From contig NC_133392.1 of assembly GCF_047511655.1 (NCBI RefSeq), positions 90,823,042 through 90,887,041 on the forward strand: a stretch of 64,000 bases of DNA, read 5' to 3'. Shown piece by piece: positions 1 through 12,400 of the stretch. Made by a program: the position numbers and the translations under genes. Position 1 is the stretch's first letter, and every line of letters starts with the position of its first letter. Origin of the DNA: Castor canadensis. Its lineage: Eukaryota; Chordata; Mammalia; Rodentia; Castoridae. The notes below the pieces were generated by a model that was not told the origin of the DNA, made no database searches, and saw nothing but the letters and a program-made list of their open reading frames with translations.

Positions 1-212
1 CTTCACTGAGAGATCCAATTTCCTGGTAGGAACCTAGCTCAATTACATAGTGTCTGTCCTGGCAATGGCAGCCTAGCAACGAGGTAGAGTCCTACCCCAG
101 CAGAGCTCTGGGGTACAAGGGCACAGGGAAAGGTTAATTATTTACAGTGGTGACTTAGCCAGACAAGCAAATGGACCATCATCCTCTGGAGTTAATTGCT
201 TTTCCTTCTGAA

Positions 213-410
213 GTGCACGCACACACACACACACACACACACACGCGTACACACACACACGCACGCGTACACACACACACGCATGCGTACACACACACAT
301 GCACACGTACACACACACCCGCACGCGTACACACACATGCACGCGTACACACACACATGCACGCGTACACACACACACACACGTGCGTGCGCACACACAC
401 ACACACACAC
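213..410. repeat. Compound (AC)n microsatellite with ACGCGT inserts
   Basis: Runs of AC broken at 15-26-base steps by GCGTAC or GCATGC. Almost every step alternates purine and pyrimidine for about 198 bases; the only clear break is CCC at 318-320. The His/Thr and Cys/Val open frames on both strands here are artefacts of the repeat. Confidence 0.95.
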
Positions 411-844
411 GATGTGTCTGAGGACCTGAAAGTATGCTGGTTTAATTACACATTTCTTGGTGAGTAAAAAGTAATTTATAAGGCTGCATTATAATGAAAT
501 TTAACCTAAATCATAAAATATTAGAGTGATTAGTTTTTTTGAGTAGCATTTTAAGTTCTGCAAATAAGAAAGCTATTATTCAAATTTAAATATTATGTCC
601 AAAATTTGTACATTAGAATGATCAAAACCCTAATGTTAAGCCAGACAGAGTCACTGCTTAAATCACATTTAAAAGTGGGAGACATTCCCATTTTGAATAG
701 TGACAAAAAAGTTAAAATCAGAGATAATTATAGAGGGGAGAGGAAACCCTGTGGTTTCTCTGGAGTGAGTATGCATCTGAGACCAAGCAAGAAAAGGAGG
801 CATTACGTGACAACTGGGCTGGGTGCCTTACACTGTATTTGCAT

Positions 845-955
845 GAGGACTGTTAGGTATAATGACTACCCATTTTACAGGTGAGGTAATTAAGACTTAG
901 GAGACAGTGCAGCTTGCCCAAGGTGATGAACATTGGACTCAGGTCTGCTAGGATT
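845..955 (-). repeat. MIR SINE fragment
   Basis: CCCATTTTACAGGTGAGGTA and CAGCTTGCCCAAGGTGATGA are the complement of the MIR core. Confidence 0.6.
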
Positions 956-2269
956 GAAAGCCCCATTTCCTTTCACTATGCTGTAGGCCAGACCAAGGAC
1001 CAAAGGGAAGAAAAAGAAGATTCAATTGACCACAGTGCAGCTGGGAGGAATGGGCAGGATGGGCCAGAGGCAGAGCTGTGGGGATTAGAAGGTGGCACCA
1101 GTTAACTTCATTTCCATTCTTGCCCAATGTTTGACATTTTCTGTTATAGGTCATTCACTTCCTTGCTTGAGTCTCAACTGTGTTCCTTGTTGGGATTCAG
1201 TGTATCTGTTATCTGTCCAATAGAGGATCTGTGCCAGAGAAAAGGATGTCAGCTTGGGGGTATTGAAGAGCCTCAGAAAGAATTCATCCCAAGAAGAAGA
1301 AGGCAGCGCTGTGAACTTGTCCAAATTCCAAAGAGAAATGTAATGTGTAGTTTAAACCATGCTGAGTGGCCTAAGCTTTGTTCTCCTTGTCCCCTCTGAC
1401 CCCTCCTGCTCTCCTGCAGTCACAGGTCTGCATGGACTTCCAGAGGCTCTCCCTTGCTTTTCCCGCTCTCTCTCCCTGAAGATCTCTTGTGTATCTGGTC
1501 TTGCTTGGTATTTGTTTTTTGCTAGACTTAGACTAACACAGAAATGTCAACCAGTGCTGCCCCTGAATTATAGGTCATCGGGCAGTTCTAACATTTTGAC
1601 AGAAGGGAGCCTTGAGGGCCTGCCTGGTGGTCGTCAACTTGATTTTGAACATATATGACTCCATCTTTATCCCTTGTAGTTCTGGACACACCTGGTGGCA
1701 CTTTGCAGAAAGCTGAGATAACCTGATAAGCAGATGAAGCACCATCTCAGAAAACCTGGACTCTGGCTACTACTGGGTCCCAATTGGTGGCCAAAGACTG
1801 GTGAAAGGATGAGACCTGGGAAAAGTCAGTTTGCAAGCACACGAGGAAAATATTATGTTCAACTGATGATCATTACAGTTCTAAACATGATGAGCTCTGG
1901 TTTCTGTAGCAAGAGTGTTACAATCATTTTGTATTTGTAAGTTAGGCAAGATAACAAGGAAACATGTCTGCTGCTTGCTGTATGCCAGCCACTGTACTAA
2001 GCTTTTTCCTTGGTAACCCTAAGACAGGTACTTATTCAATATCCATCACCCCTGTCTCTGTGCTAACAAAAGCTTGTTTTTGTTTGAGACAATGTACCCA
2101 GCCTCAGGTAGCAGTTTATAACACTTCTGTTCTCTGCAGTCCAGGCTTCTTTTCCACTGAGGGGTGTGGGACTGGATGATGGAAGGCTTTGGAAGACTAC
2201 AGGGAAATTCCTCATTCCCTTCAGGCCTTTGCTCACATGTTCCCTTCCTTGACCACCCTGTTTAAAACC

Positions 2270-2560
2270 TTAGGGCCTAGCACACAGTAGGAACTTCCTA
2301 ACACATGAACATGTGGAAATAAGAATTAGAAAGTACAGAACGGCAAGCACAAATGCCCTGGGGTAGGAACAGGTTTGGTATGTTTGGTGAACATGAGGCC
2401 AGCATGACTGTGGTGGGTGTGATGGAGGGAGAATGGGTGACAGGACCCATTGAAATGAGGGCTTGCAAGGCCAATAGAGCCTTTGGCTCATACTCTGAGT
2501 GAGCTGGAAGGCTAAGGAAAGTTATGGGCAGAAAAATGGCAGCATCTGATTCTGGCTCCA
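2270..2560 (+). mobile_element. Possible LINE-2 remnant
   Basis: AGCACACAGTAGGAACTTCC followed by L2-like wording (CAGCATGACTGTGGTGGGTG). Low certainty. Confidence 0.35.
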
Positions 2561-2972
2561 TTTAAAACTACCAGATGGCTCTTGTTGAGAGACAGAGAAA
2601 CAGAAAGGAAATGCTGCAAAACTCCAAGCTGGTGATAATGTGGCTTGGACCAGGGTGACAGCAGTGAGGGAGGAGAGAGGTGATCAGCTTCTAAGGGTTT
2701 GCTGACAGACTGGCTGTGGACTGTGAGAGTAAGTGTGAAGGATGACTTCAAGATCTTTGCCTCTTTCCTGGGGACGTGGTGTGCAGTGGTTACAAAGAGC
2801 AGCCAACTCCATAGTGTATGAGCTTGTTGTATGTATGGTTGCCCTAAAGGACCTTGGAGACAGTTTTCTAGTGGATGTTCGTATCTCTGATCTCAAGCTG
2901 TCGCCAGTCTAGGATCCAGACAGGCGGTCTGAGAATGTGAGCCAGTTACAGATGGCAAAACCGAATCAATAA

Positions 2973-3107
<135 letters not shown>

Positions 3108-3324
3108 TAATATAAACTGACTTGGTTGTTTACATTATTTGCTAAGACCTCAGTTTCCTTTCATTTTCAGAGTATTTTCTTGCCTGTTTTGCCCTCTTTG
3201 TCTCCTTTTCTTTGTCCTTTCTTCCCTCCCTTCTTTTGAGATAAAGGAGGAATACATGGCTTTTGTGGAAATCCTTACATTTCTGTTTTAAATTTTCTTC
3301 TTTTAGTTTTCACCAATACTTCTT

Positions 3325-4300
3325 TTTTTTTTTTTTTTTTTTTTTCATTTTTCTTTTATTATTCATATGTGCATACAAGGCTTGGTTCATTTCTCCCCCC
3401 TGCCCCCACCCCCTCCCTTACCACCCACTCCGCCCCCTCCCGCTCCCCCCCTCAATACCCAGCAGAAACTATTTTGCCCTTATCTCTAATTTTGTTGTAG
3501 AGAGAGTATAAGCAATAATAGGAAGGAACAAGGGGTTTTGCTGGTTGAGATAAGGATAGCTATACAGGGCATTGACTCACATTGATTTCCTGTGTGTGGG
3601 TGTTACCTTCTAGGTTAATTCTTTTTGATCTAACCTTTTCTCTAGTTCCTGGTCCCCTTTTCCTATTGGCCTCAGTTGCTTTAAGGTATCTGCTTTAGTT
3701 TCTCTGCGTTAAGGGCAACAAATGCTAGCTAGTTTTTTAGGTGTCTTACCTATCCTCACCCCTCCCTTGTGTGCTCTCGCTTTTATCATGTGCTCATAGT
3801 CCAATCCCCTTGTTGTGTTTGCCCTTGATCTAATGTCCACATATGAGGGAGAACATACGATTTTTGGTCTTTTGAGCCAGGCTGACCTCACTCAGAATGA
3901 TGTTCTCCAATTCCATCCATTTACCAGCGAATGATAACATTTCGTTCTTCTTCATGGCTGCATAGAATTCCATTGTGTATAGATACCACATTTTCTTAAT
4001 CCATTCGTCAGTGCTGGGACATCTTGGCTGTTTCCATAACTTGGCTATTGTGAATAGTGCCGCAATAAACATGGATGTGCAGGTGCCTCTGGAGTAACAG
4101 TCTTTTGGGTATATCCCCAAGAGTGGTATTGCTGGATCAAATGGTAGATCGATGTCCATCTTTTTAAGTAGCCTCCAAATTTTTTTCCAGAGTGGTTGTA
4201 CTAGTCTACATTCCCACCAACAGTGTAAAAGGGTTCCTTTTTCCCCGCATCCTCGCCAACACCTGTTGGTGGTGTTGCTGATGATGGCTATTCTAACAGG
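3325..4300 (-). mobile_element. Young 5'-truncated L1 with perfect target duplication
   Basis: Reading on the minus strand: the C-terminal ORF2 codons (open at 3830-4159, ending SLICGH), the 3' UTR with its G-rich tract (complement at about 3395-3460), and a poly(A) tail seen as T's at 3325-3345. A perfect 15-bp duplication, TCACCAATACTTCTT, lies at 3310-3324 and 4301-4315. About 976 bases survive. The ORF2 end is uninterrupted and closely matches the nested copy at 59000-59498, so the two belong to the same or sister subfamilies. Confidence 0.92.
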
Positions 4301-4624
4301 TCACCAATACTTCTTAAGTGAAACAAATCATGATGTAAAATTTTAGTGCATAAAGGTTTTTAATTATCTCAAGGGACAAAACATTACACTTCTAATCAGA
4401 CCTGGTCAGTAAATTACATGACATCTCAGTAAAAGTACTATAAAATAAACTTTAAAGGGTTATATATACATATATATATAAATCTGCCTCTAGCAGCAGG
4501 AAGCATGATGGGTTTTGGAGAGAAAGGCAGGCACTCAGTATTGGACATGTTTAAATCTAGGGTTAATTCATAACTGTTTACCTGTTAAACAGCTCAGTGG
4601 AGGTCTAAACAGGTATACACTTTG

Positions 4625-4820
4625 TTTTTTTTTTTGCAGTACTGGGCTTTGAACTCAGGGCCTATACCTTGAGTCACTCCACCAGTTCTTTTTCCTGATG
4701 GGTATTTTCAAGGTAGGGTTTTGGGAACTATTTGCCCAGGCTGGCTTGGAACCGCAATCCTCCTGATCTCTGCCTCTCGAGTAGCTGGGATTATTAGGTG
4801 TGAGTCACCAGCACCAGCCT
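4625..4820 (-). repeat. B1/ID-type composite SINE
   Basis: The + strand reads a T run, CAGTACTGGGCTTTGAACTC (antisense ID half with a tRNA B-box-like core), then a GGTAGGGTTTTGGGAAC linker and CTGCCTCTCGAGTAGCTGGG (antisense B1 half). Confidence 0.75.
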
Positions 4821-4942
4821 ACCACTTCTTGATTTTATAGGAGAAGTCCAGGCAAGACATATAGGAGTTCTTAAAGCATGACTTGGTGACTTCACCTAAG
4901 ACACACATGGAATATAGAAAAAGTAAGATAGAAAAATGTTCA

Positions 4943-5107
4943 AGCCAGGTGCGGGTGGCTCACACGTGTACCCCTATCTATTCTGGAGGTTCAGATCAGG
5001 ATGACAGATGTTCAAAGCCAGCGCAGGCAAAAGTTCTCAATTGAGAACTGGCTAGGATTGAGGCCAGCCGGGACTACAGAGCCATACCTGGTCCCAAACA
5101 ACAAAAA
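4943..5107 (+). repeat. B1-type SINE, diverged
   Basis: CAAGCCAGGTGCGGGTGGCT opens a 7SL-like unit. The middle is diverged and it ends near an A-rich ACAACAAAAA. Confidence 0.6.
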
Positions 5108-5714
5108 TGCTGTGAGGAAAGGGCTCTTGACCTAATTGGATGAAAGGGAACCTGCTTCACAGAGCTCAGGCATCTGTCCAAGGGCACACAGCTGGGTAAG
5201 TGCTAACATCTCATGGTTTCGCAGCTTTCTTTCCTCCACCAACCTAACTTACTCGCATCATCTCTGTCTTCTCTTTCCCATTTAACTAGCATTTCCTCTT
5301 TATCCACGTGAAGTTTTACATATAGTGCATTCTAATCTTTTATTAGATTTCCAGCCAGGATCTGTCCCCACGCTAATCCTCCTACAAATAAGGCTAATGT
5401 GTCACCTTCCTGCTTAGTTCTCCTATTAATTCTCCCCACTCCATAATCCAGCTTCCTGAGCCTTCAAAATGTGGCTCCTGTCTCTCCTGCCATTCAGTTT
5501 TGTGTGCTGTTGTTTCCTTTTTGCATTTATGCTGGCAGTGAACTCCCAGTACAGTAATGACATGATGGGGTAGGAGAGTAGGGGGACCTCCAGGTTCTGT
5601 GGCACATCTCAGAAGAAAGCTTTGAACGTCTCACTGTCAAATAGGAAGCTTGGCATAGGACTGTTTTAGGTGCCCTTCATCAGATAAAGGAAGTTCTCTT
5701 CTTTCTTGGTTGCT

Positions 5715-5905
5715 AAGGATTTATTGTGATCATGAATGGATGCTGAATTTTATGAAATGTTTTTCTGTACATACATGGCATCATCTCTTTGGCCAATCAT
5801 TGATTTATTTTCTACTGTTAAATTAACCTTATATCTTCTGGATAAAGCCACCTCACTCTTTATGCCTTATCCTTTTAAAATATATATTTCCAGATTTGAT
5901 TCACT
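5715..5905 (-). mobile_element. Old L1 ORF2 fragment
   Basis: AATGGATGCTGAATTTTATG followed by a TTTCTGTACATACATGGCATC-like stretch is antisense L1 reverse-transcriptase sequence. It sits downstream of DNAI3. Confidence 0.55.
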
Positions 5906-6197
5906 GATACTGCACTTAGAAGACAGTCTTATAATTTGTGCAGTGGCTCAGGGGAAGCAGTTTTTGGATAGGTGACCAACGGCAATGTGACAGAGAGGAG
6001 CAAAGTTTGATTTCCACTGCTGTCTGGGATTAAGGCCTTCTCATGAATGGCAAGGACTAGGGTAGAGGGCGTGTAAGAATTTATGTTTTCCTGTGGGAAA
6101 ACAAAACTTTCTCATTGAAAACTTTCACATACAGTACAAAATTTAGTAATGTTAAGTACACAAATTGGAATAAATCTTACTGTTATAATTCAAATGT

Positions 6198-6203
6198 TTT
6201 AAT
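6198..6203 (-). promoter_or_regulatory. Candidate DNAI3 poly(A) signal (ATTAAA)
   Basis: ATTAAA on the minus strand, 118 bases past the DNAI3 stop. It is the nearest common signal variant; no AATAAA occurs between it and the stop. Cleavage would fall near 6170-6188. Not proven. Confidence 0.35.
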
Positions 6204-6320
6204 AGCCATAAGGGCCTACATTTATCAATAAGTTTGATAGCTTACCACACATCACAAATAATGAACAAAAAGAAAGAGAAGACCCACAGAGTGTCCCCAG
6301 ATCCCCTTTAGAAAGTTCTT

Positions 6321-6461
6321 CTACATCATCTCCATGTATGGCACCTCTGAGACTTTGACTAGGCCAAGGTTGATGAGGACAGTCTTTTCCAGTTCCAAGT
6401 AACTTTCGTAATCCAATTTTAGCTCAGCCTCCATTTGTTCTTTAGACTTATGATATGTTTT
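6321..6461 (-). CDS. DNAI3: DNAI3 last coding exon (residues 812-857, stop TAG)
   Basis: The coding part is 141 bases: [35 protein letters not shown], then VPYMEMM and a TAG stop at 6321-6323. The acceptor CTAG is at 6462-6463. The C-terminal tail resembles the human end (YMEVM). The 3' UTR runs leftward from 6320. Confidence 0.95.
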   Translation of the reverse strand, partial: KTYHKSKEQMEAELKLDYESYLELEKTVLINLGLVKVSEVPYMEMM

Positions 6462-9400
6462 CTAGGGGAAGAAAGGCAAAGCATCTCTATAAATCACCAA
6501 TAGCTACAAAAGCAAAGAATGAAAAGGGGCTTCTGATAAATAGTTGACATGGCTTTGTAGGAGGCCAGGAAGATTATGGGGCAGTTTTATGTACCGGGGA
6601 GGGGGGCAGAACTAGCCCTCCGATGTCTCTCTTGGAAGGAAGGAAAGAAAGAAGGAGGGAAAGAAGGAAGGAAAGGAGAGAGGGAGCGAGGAAGGTAGGA
6701 AGGAAGGCAGGCACTCTTCCAGTCTTCTTCCCTATAACGCTTGCCTTTCTTACGTGGGCTGGAGGGTGATTGACTAGAGGTTGCAGAATTATTTTCAAGT
6801 CTCCCTTTCCTCAACATGGAGGACTATCATATATCAATATGGCAACTCTTACTTTTCCTAGTTTGAGTTCTCAGCTGTAATTCCAGTTAGAAAAATTTCC
6901 ATCTCGTATGCTTTAGAGCTGTAATTGCTACTATCCTTTAAGAAGTGAGCTGCATCCAGACTCTACGGCTGCAAGGAGCTGAGACACAATTTCCCTCGGT
7001 CTATGGATTGAAGCCTCATCTCCGGTTCCTGAAGGGCACTCATGAAGACCAGCCTTGCTGGAGAGATGTGTCACCCTCCCTATCCTCAGTAATCATTCTA
7101 ATAATGCACGCCTGCTAGCACATTCTGTGTGCCAGCTGCTGGCTTAGTGCAGTAAATATTTTGACTCATTTAATCCCCACTGCAATCCTCCAAGATTCTT
7201 GTGGCTATAAGGAGACATTTCTGATTAACATTATTTTTCCTTAGTGACCTTTTTCAAATGTAACAGAGGAGCCCCTTTCAATTCATTCGTTTATCCATAG
7301 TTTAGTTCCAGAGAAAAATTGAAAGGTGGCAGCTCTATTTAAAAGAAAATATCAAATGGGAATGATGTTATAAGAAGGAGTTGGAAACACTTTTGAAAAG
7401 TAGAGAGCATGATATGCTTTAAGCTGTGATTATGGTAATATTCCGTATTGAACAAAGGTATTCCACATGCAAGTTATTTTTTGGATTGTCTACAGCTCTC
7501 TGAGCGTCCTCTGACACAGCTTGGTATTTACACACTCATAGCAATTATGGTAAATTGCTGATAGAACAAGGATGGCAGATTAGTGCCCACTACAGAATTT
7601 CAACCAATGTTTCTAAGTATGCAAAAAACCAAGATCAGTCTGTTTGCAGCAGTAAAACACAATGAAAAGTTAATTAACTGGTATTATTTTATACTTTGTC
7701 AGCACTAAACAATGCTTTTGAAGCATGCCACTTTGCTTTTATTGCACTGATTAGTGTCTATCAGTAAGTGATAATGTTAATCTATTGGCTAACACAGTAC
7801 GTTACAATATTTCCACATGCTGGTGCTTTTAACAGAGACCTTGTGCCCCCCATGAAGTGTATTGTTGGAGGATGCTATATATGTGGCTGTAAGGAGACCA
7901 CAGATGGGATCAATGATAAAATTATGGGGATAAAAAGGCAGGGCAGGAAATGAGCAAAAGAGAAGTAAGTGGAAATATAAACTGAGATGACCTCAAGCAA
8001 GAAAGAGAGAAGAATGAATTCACAGAATATTTTAAAGCCCCAAATTCTGGTGGCTTAAGGGAACACCAATGAACTGATTTTAAACAGAGAGGCTGAGAAG
8101 GGGGGAGCACAAGGGTGTCAGAGCGCCAGGCTCCTTTTGGTAATTGAAGATGGATGTGTCCTGTACCAATTTCTCTTGTTTCAAATTTCACAGCACCAGG
8201 ATGTTATATTGTAGTAACACTCATCTCTCTGGCTCCCCATCATCTCTCTGCCACTCTATTCCAATAGTTCTCATTTGATGACAGCTGACTATGTGTCGGG
8301 TTATTAACTGAAAGCCCCACGGTAATCACCAGTGGCGATGCCCATTTTGCAGACAAGACAGCTGAAGCTCAGCAAAGGTGAGAGCATCGATTCAGATTTC
8401 ATAGCTACTAAATGGCAACGTTGAGATTTGAGCCTATGTGTCTTGAGCTCTTTCTGTACTAACTTCTTTTAATGCATTATTCATTAGGTATAAAAAATCT
8501 ATACAATGACAACATTCATACTTTGAATCATGGTATGACTACTAAAGGACTTTGATATGACAGTAAATTACAGAAACTTGAATTGGATAGACTCTCCCTA
8601 GGTGTCCGACTGGCAGCTTTCACTTCTGGTAAGCTAGGAAATCAAAGCAATGCCCTCCCGACTCTCATAAAAACAAGAGAAGACTGTGAAAAGCAGAATA
8701 TTCCTGTGGAAACTGTGAGTGAACTGAACAAACGTCTTGCCACTGGTGTGAAAGGAAGGTAACTTTCAATTCTGAAATTTAACTTACGACTTTTTTCTGC
8801 TCCCTCTCCAGCTCCATTTCTTTCTTTTCTTGCTCACGAATAATTTTGCGCTGCTGTACATATTCCAGGTGCTTGACTTCTCTTTCAAAGTAGTGGTTAA
8901 CACTTGATATCTGTTAGAAACAAAGGCACGGCAAGGTGATCACAGGGACGCCCCCATGTTTTCTCAAGGTTCTGTTAGATTCCTGCTGCTTGTAGTTGGG
9001 TAGGTTACCTGATCAATACCTCATGACCCCCTTCCTCATCCGGAGGCAGATTATCTACTTTGGGAAACTTCTAACCCTTTGGGCAAATATGTTTTGGAAC
9101 ATATGTTGTGCCCCCAGCCCACTACCAGAGAAGCTAGTTCCATTTGGTGGGCTACTGTCCTTAGATTTAGGTTGTTGTGACTTGGAGATTTCTAGGAAAG
9201 AGAGTGCTGCAAAAAACCCTGCAATTTTGTAGTAGAAATACTTGGGAATTGCTTTTTTCCTCTTTTCTTCTTTCCCACTCCTAAGACTGGTCACCAGCTG
9301 AACTTGGAAAACCCAGCTGCAGATATGAATGGAGACCCTAAAGGGACAGGAAGCAGAGCTGAGCTCCTTGGCCCCAGGGATGCTTAGCATGCAGGCTGAA

Positions 9401-12400
9401 ACCATGGAGAGACAACCTGGGGATATGGAGAAGAAAACCTGTTGCCTGCTGGTTATTGGGCTGCTGTTGAGACTTGCAACAGATTGCAATCTATTTAATG
9501 TTGGTTGTAGATATGCTTATGTGTTTCTCTTCACTGATCTTTTTTAACCTCGTTAGTAACATTGCTTGAACACTTGGGTGGCAATAGGGGTGGGAGTGCT
9601 GCCTGCAGCTTGCTGAGCTGGGAGGATGATGGAAATATGCATAAAAATGTCAACAGAGTTGTCAGGGAAGGACACTGAAGTTATGAGTCTGAAGTTCAGT
9701 TATAGCCTAAAAATAATATTTGATGATTATGACTCCTCAAATTAATCCCTTTCTCAGAGTTTAGGCTTCCTTTTACTTTGCTTCCCTTGTGTCTCAGGTT
9801 TATTTTATTGTTTTGATTTGTCTTCCATTTTTCTAGCTTCAAACTTTTAAACTCAAACAACAAGAATATGAATATCTTATCTGAGATCAGGGCCTCAAAA
9901 GTAGTTTACTTCTTGATCTCTACTTCCCAAGCAGCTGGGATTATATGGGCCTATAATCCTTGTATCCTCTCATTTTTGACTGCATAAGACTCTTGTGATT
10001 TTGTAAAGCAAAAATGTTGCCATTTTAAACACACTTTTAAGATATGCCTCAGCAATATTGGATCACAGAAATATTCAAAGCCAAAAGTTACTAACCTCGT
10101 TGGTGGAAGGGCGACTTAATGTCCAAGGAATTTCCAATATATGCAGAGTTCCATAATAATCAGCTACAGCTACAAACTGCTGCTTAGCTGAAAGGTTAAA
10201 AAAACAGGAAGATTCAGCAAACAGAAAGCCATGGTAAGAGGCCAAACATGAAGTGTGTTTTGTTCTGTGGTTTCCCAAAGGACCTGCTGTGGTCACAGTG
10301 TGGTCAACCTCATCATCTGTTCATGACTGGACCACAGAAATAGGTTAGTCATTTTTTCCAGTTGAGGAGATGAAAGCTGAGTAAGACTCTGAGCCTTTGT
10401 CAGTGTCTCTGCCCCTCAACTCTTGCTTCCTGGTGTCTGTCCAGGGAGAATGCTGGGGAGCTCTGCACCGGGCCTTGAGAAGAAAGCTGGGAGAGTACCT
10501 GGCCAGATTCCCAAAGCAAAGTCCTGCCACACATTTCACCAGCACAGCAAGAGCTAAGGATATCACCATCCAGACTCCTTTCAAAGGCACAGCCAGAACC
10601 ACAGAGTCTCTCTTATGAAACCAGATCGCTTACTTGAAGCATTTAGACTAAGTAAAACATACAGAGCGTATGATAATTTGGATTTTCTATTTCTTCATGG
10701 AAAATGAGGCTTCCTTCTTCTCTCTGTCAGAGGTTCACACTGCGGAATCCTGGACTCACAACCCTTATAGGGACAGAGGCAGTTTTGAACCCACATGGAA
10801 AAACACACTTTGATGACACATAAGTAAGGCAGTAACCAGGCTGTGACACTCTAGAAATTTCTGCAGACTGAGGTTCCAGATATAATGCTTCTGTGAGAGA
10901 AATGAATAAGATGGCAAATTTGTGCCTGTACACCTTTGGAAAGAAAGGAAAACTTCTTTTAGAAAAGGCAAAAATACTGGATTTATACTGAAAGTACTAT
11001 TTGGGTGAAACAAAAAACTTGGAACAAAGGAAATAAATTACTTTTCTTTTTTTGGTGTTACTGGGGTTTGAACTCAGGGCCTCACCCTTGCAAGGCAGGT
11101 AATCTACCATTTGAGCTACTCCACCAGCCCAGTAAATGACTTTTCCATAGACACATGTTTGAATTTAGGCTTGCTTTCTCTTACATTGCTTTTCCTTCAT
11201 ACTTAATCCGAATATTAAGGTTTAAAGAGACACAATCCTACAGGATCATTCGATCTCTCGAAGAGAATTACCTGATTCACCCACAGGAGAACCACAAGGG
11301 ATGTAATGTTGAAAAATGTGACTTACAGTGAAAAGCTAAAGAAACACAGTTATGCTATATGGAAAAGAAGCAAAAAGTAGCAGAGATTTAGGATCACCCT
11401 GTCTGACCTGGAGACAACGAGCAGGATGCTTTCCATGGTGTGGTTCAAACCCAGTCTTGGCTTGACGTGCTAAATATGTCTCAGAAATCATTATTGGTGA
11501 GTCAAAACAATGAGAGAATCTCAGTGCGTATCCAAGATTTAGAACAAGAGGGAAGACAAAAGAAGAGGAAGAATGGAAAGGGAAGATTGGAAAAGAGAAG
11601 GAAAAAAGTGTGAGAAAGGAAGAGGTGGAAAAGGAGGGGTGGGAAGAAAAGCAGAAACCTGAGAAAAAACATCGGAGGCTTTCCAGATGAATGTCAAAAT
11701 GTTCCTGAGTTATCCAAAATGATTTGATTAAATGAACATACCAGAAAAGGTACAGGGTTTGATGCAGGTGATCATAGTTATGCAAATATTTTGTGACTGG
11801 GCTGGTTCGTGGGTTTTCTCCAGAAGGTCCCAGATATCAATGTATCCGTCTTCCCGACCAATGTAGAACACTCCGGGCCTTGTGAGGGACCAGTGTCCCG
11901 AGGTATATCTTTTTGGGGCACAGCATGACTGAAGGAGGGGTCCAGTCTTTAAATGAAAATTTAAAAAGACAAATTAAAGCTTTTGTTATTACCAGAGGGA
12001 AACTCACAATGTTTTTCTTTAAGTCAGGTGGCCATAATTCAACAGCAAAATTATCCTTCTAGAAAGTCTTCCTTCTTTTTTTTTTTCTTTTTTCTTTTTT
12101 GCTGTACTGGAGTTTGAACTCGAGGCCTCATGCTTGTTAGGTAGGCACTCTACCACTTGAGTCACTCCACCAGCCCTTTTTGGTGTTGGGTATTTTTGAG
12201 ATAGGGTCTCTCAAACTATTTGCCTGGAGCTGGCTTTGAACCTTGATTTTCCTGATCTCTCCCTCCTAAGTAGCTAGGATTATAGGCATGAACAAATGGT
12301 GCCCAGCTTTACTTACTTTTGTGATAGGGTTTTTATATAAGGCAAACTTTTTTTGTTTCCTATTTGTTTTCATAAGCTATTTTTTGTTTGTTTTGGTTGT

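Larger units (their letters stand above)
6462..8787 (-). other. DNAI3 last intron
   Basis: Holds the purine tract at 6636-6713 and a MIR near 8300-8425. The rest, including 6715-8299, shows no exon or repeat I recognise. Confidence 0.6.

Noticed and set aside
142-467. Several overlapping His/Thr- and Cys/Val-rich open frames on both strands
   Set aside because: They are translations of an AC microsatellite, which lacks stop codons in most frames.
9055-9489. 144-codon minus frame in a DNAI3 intron
   Set aside because: No domain, no conserved motif and no matching splice phases.
11336-11785. 149-codon minus frame overlapping DNAI3 exon 17
   Set aside because: It runs in a different frame from the exon and continues past its donor into a purine-rich intron stretch.
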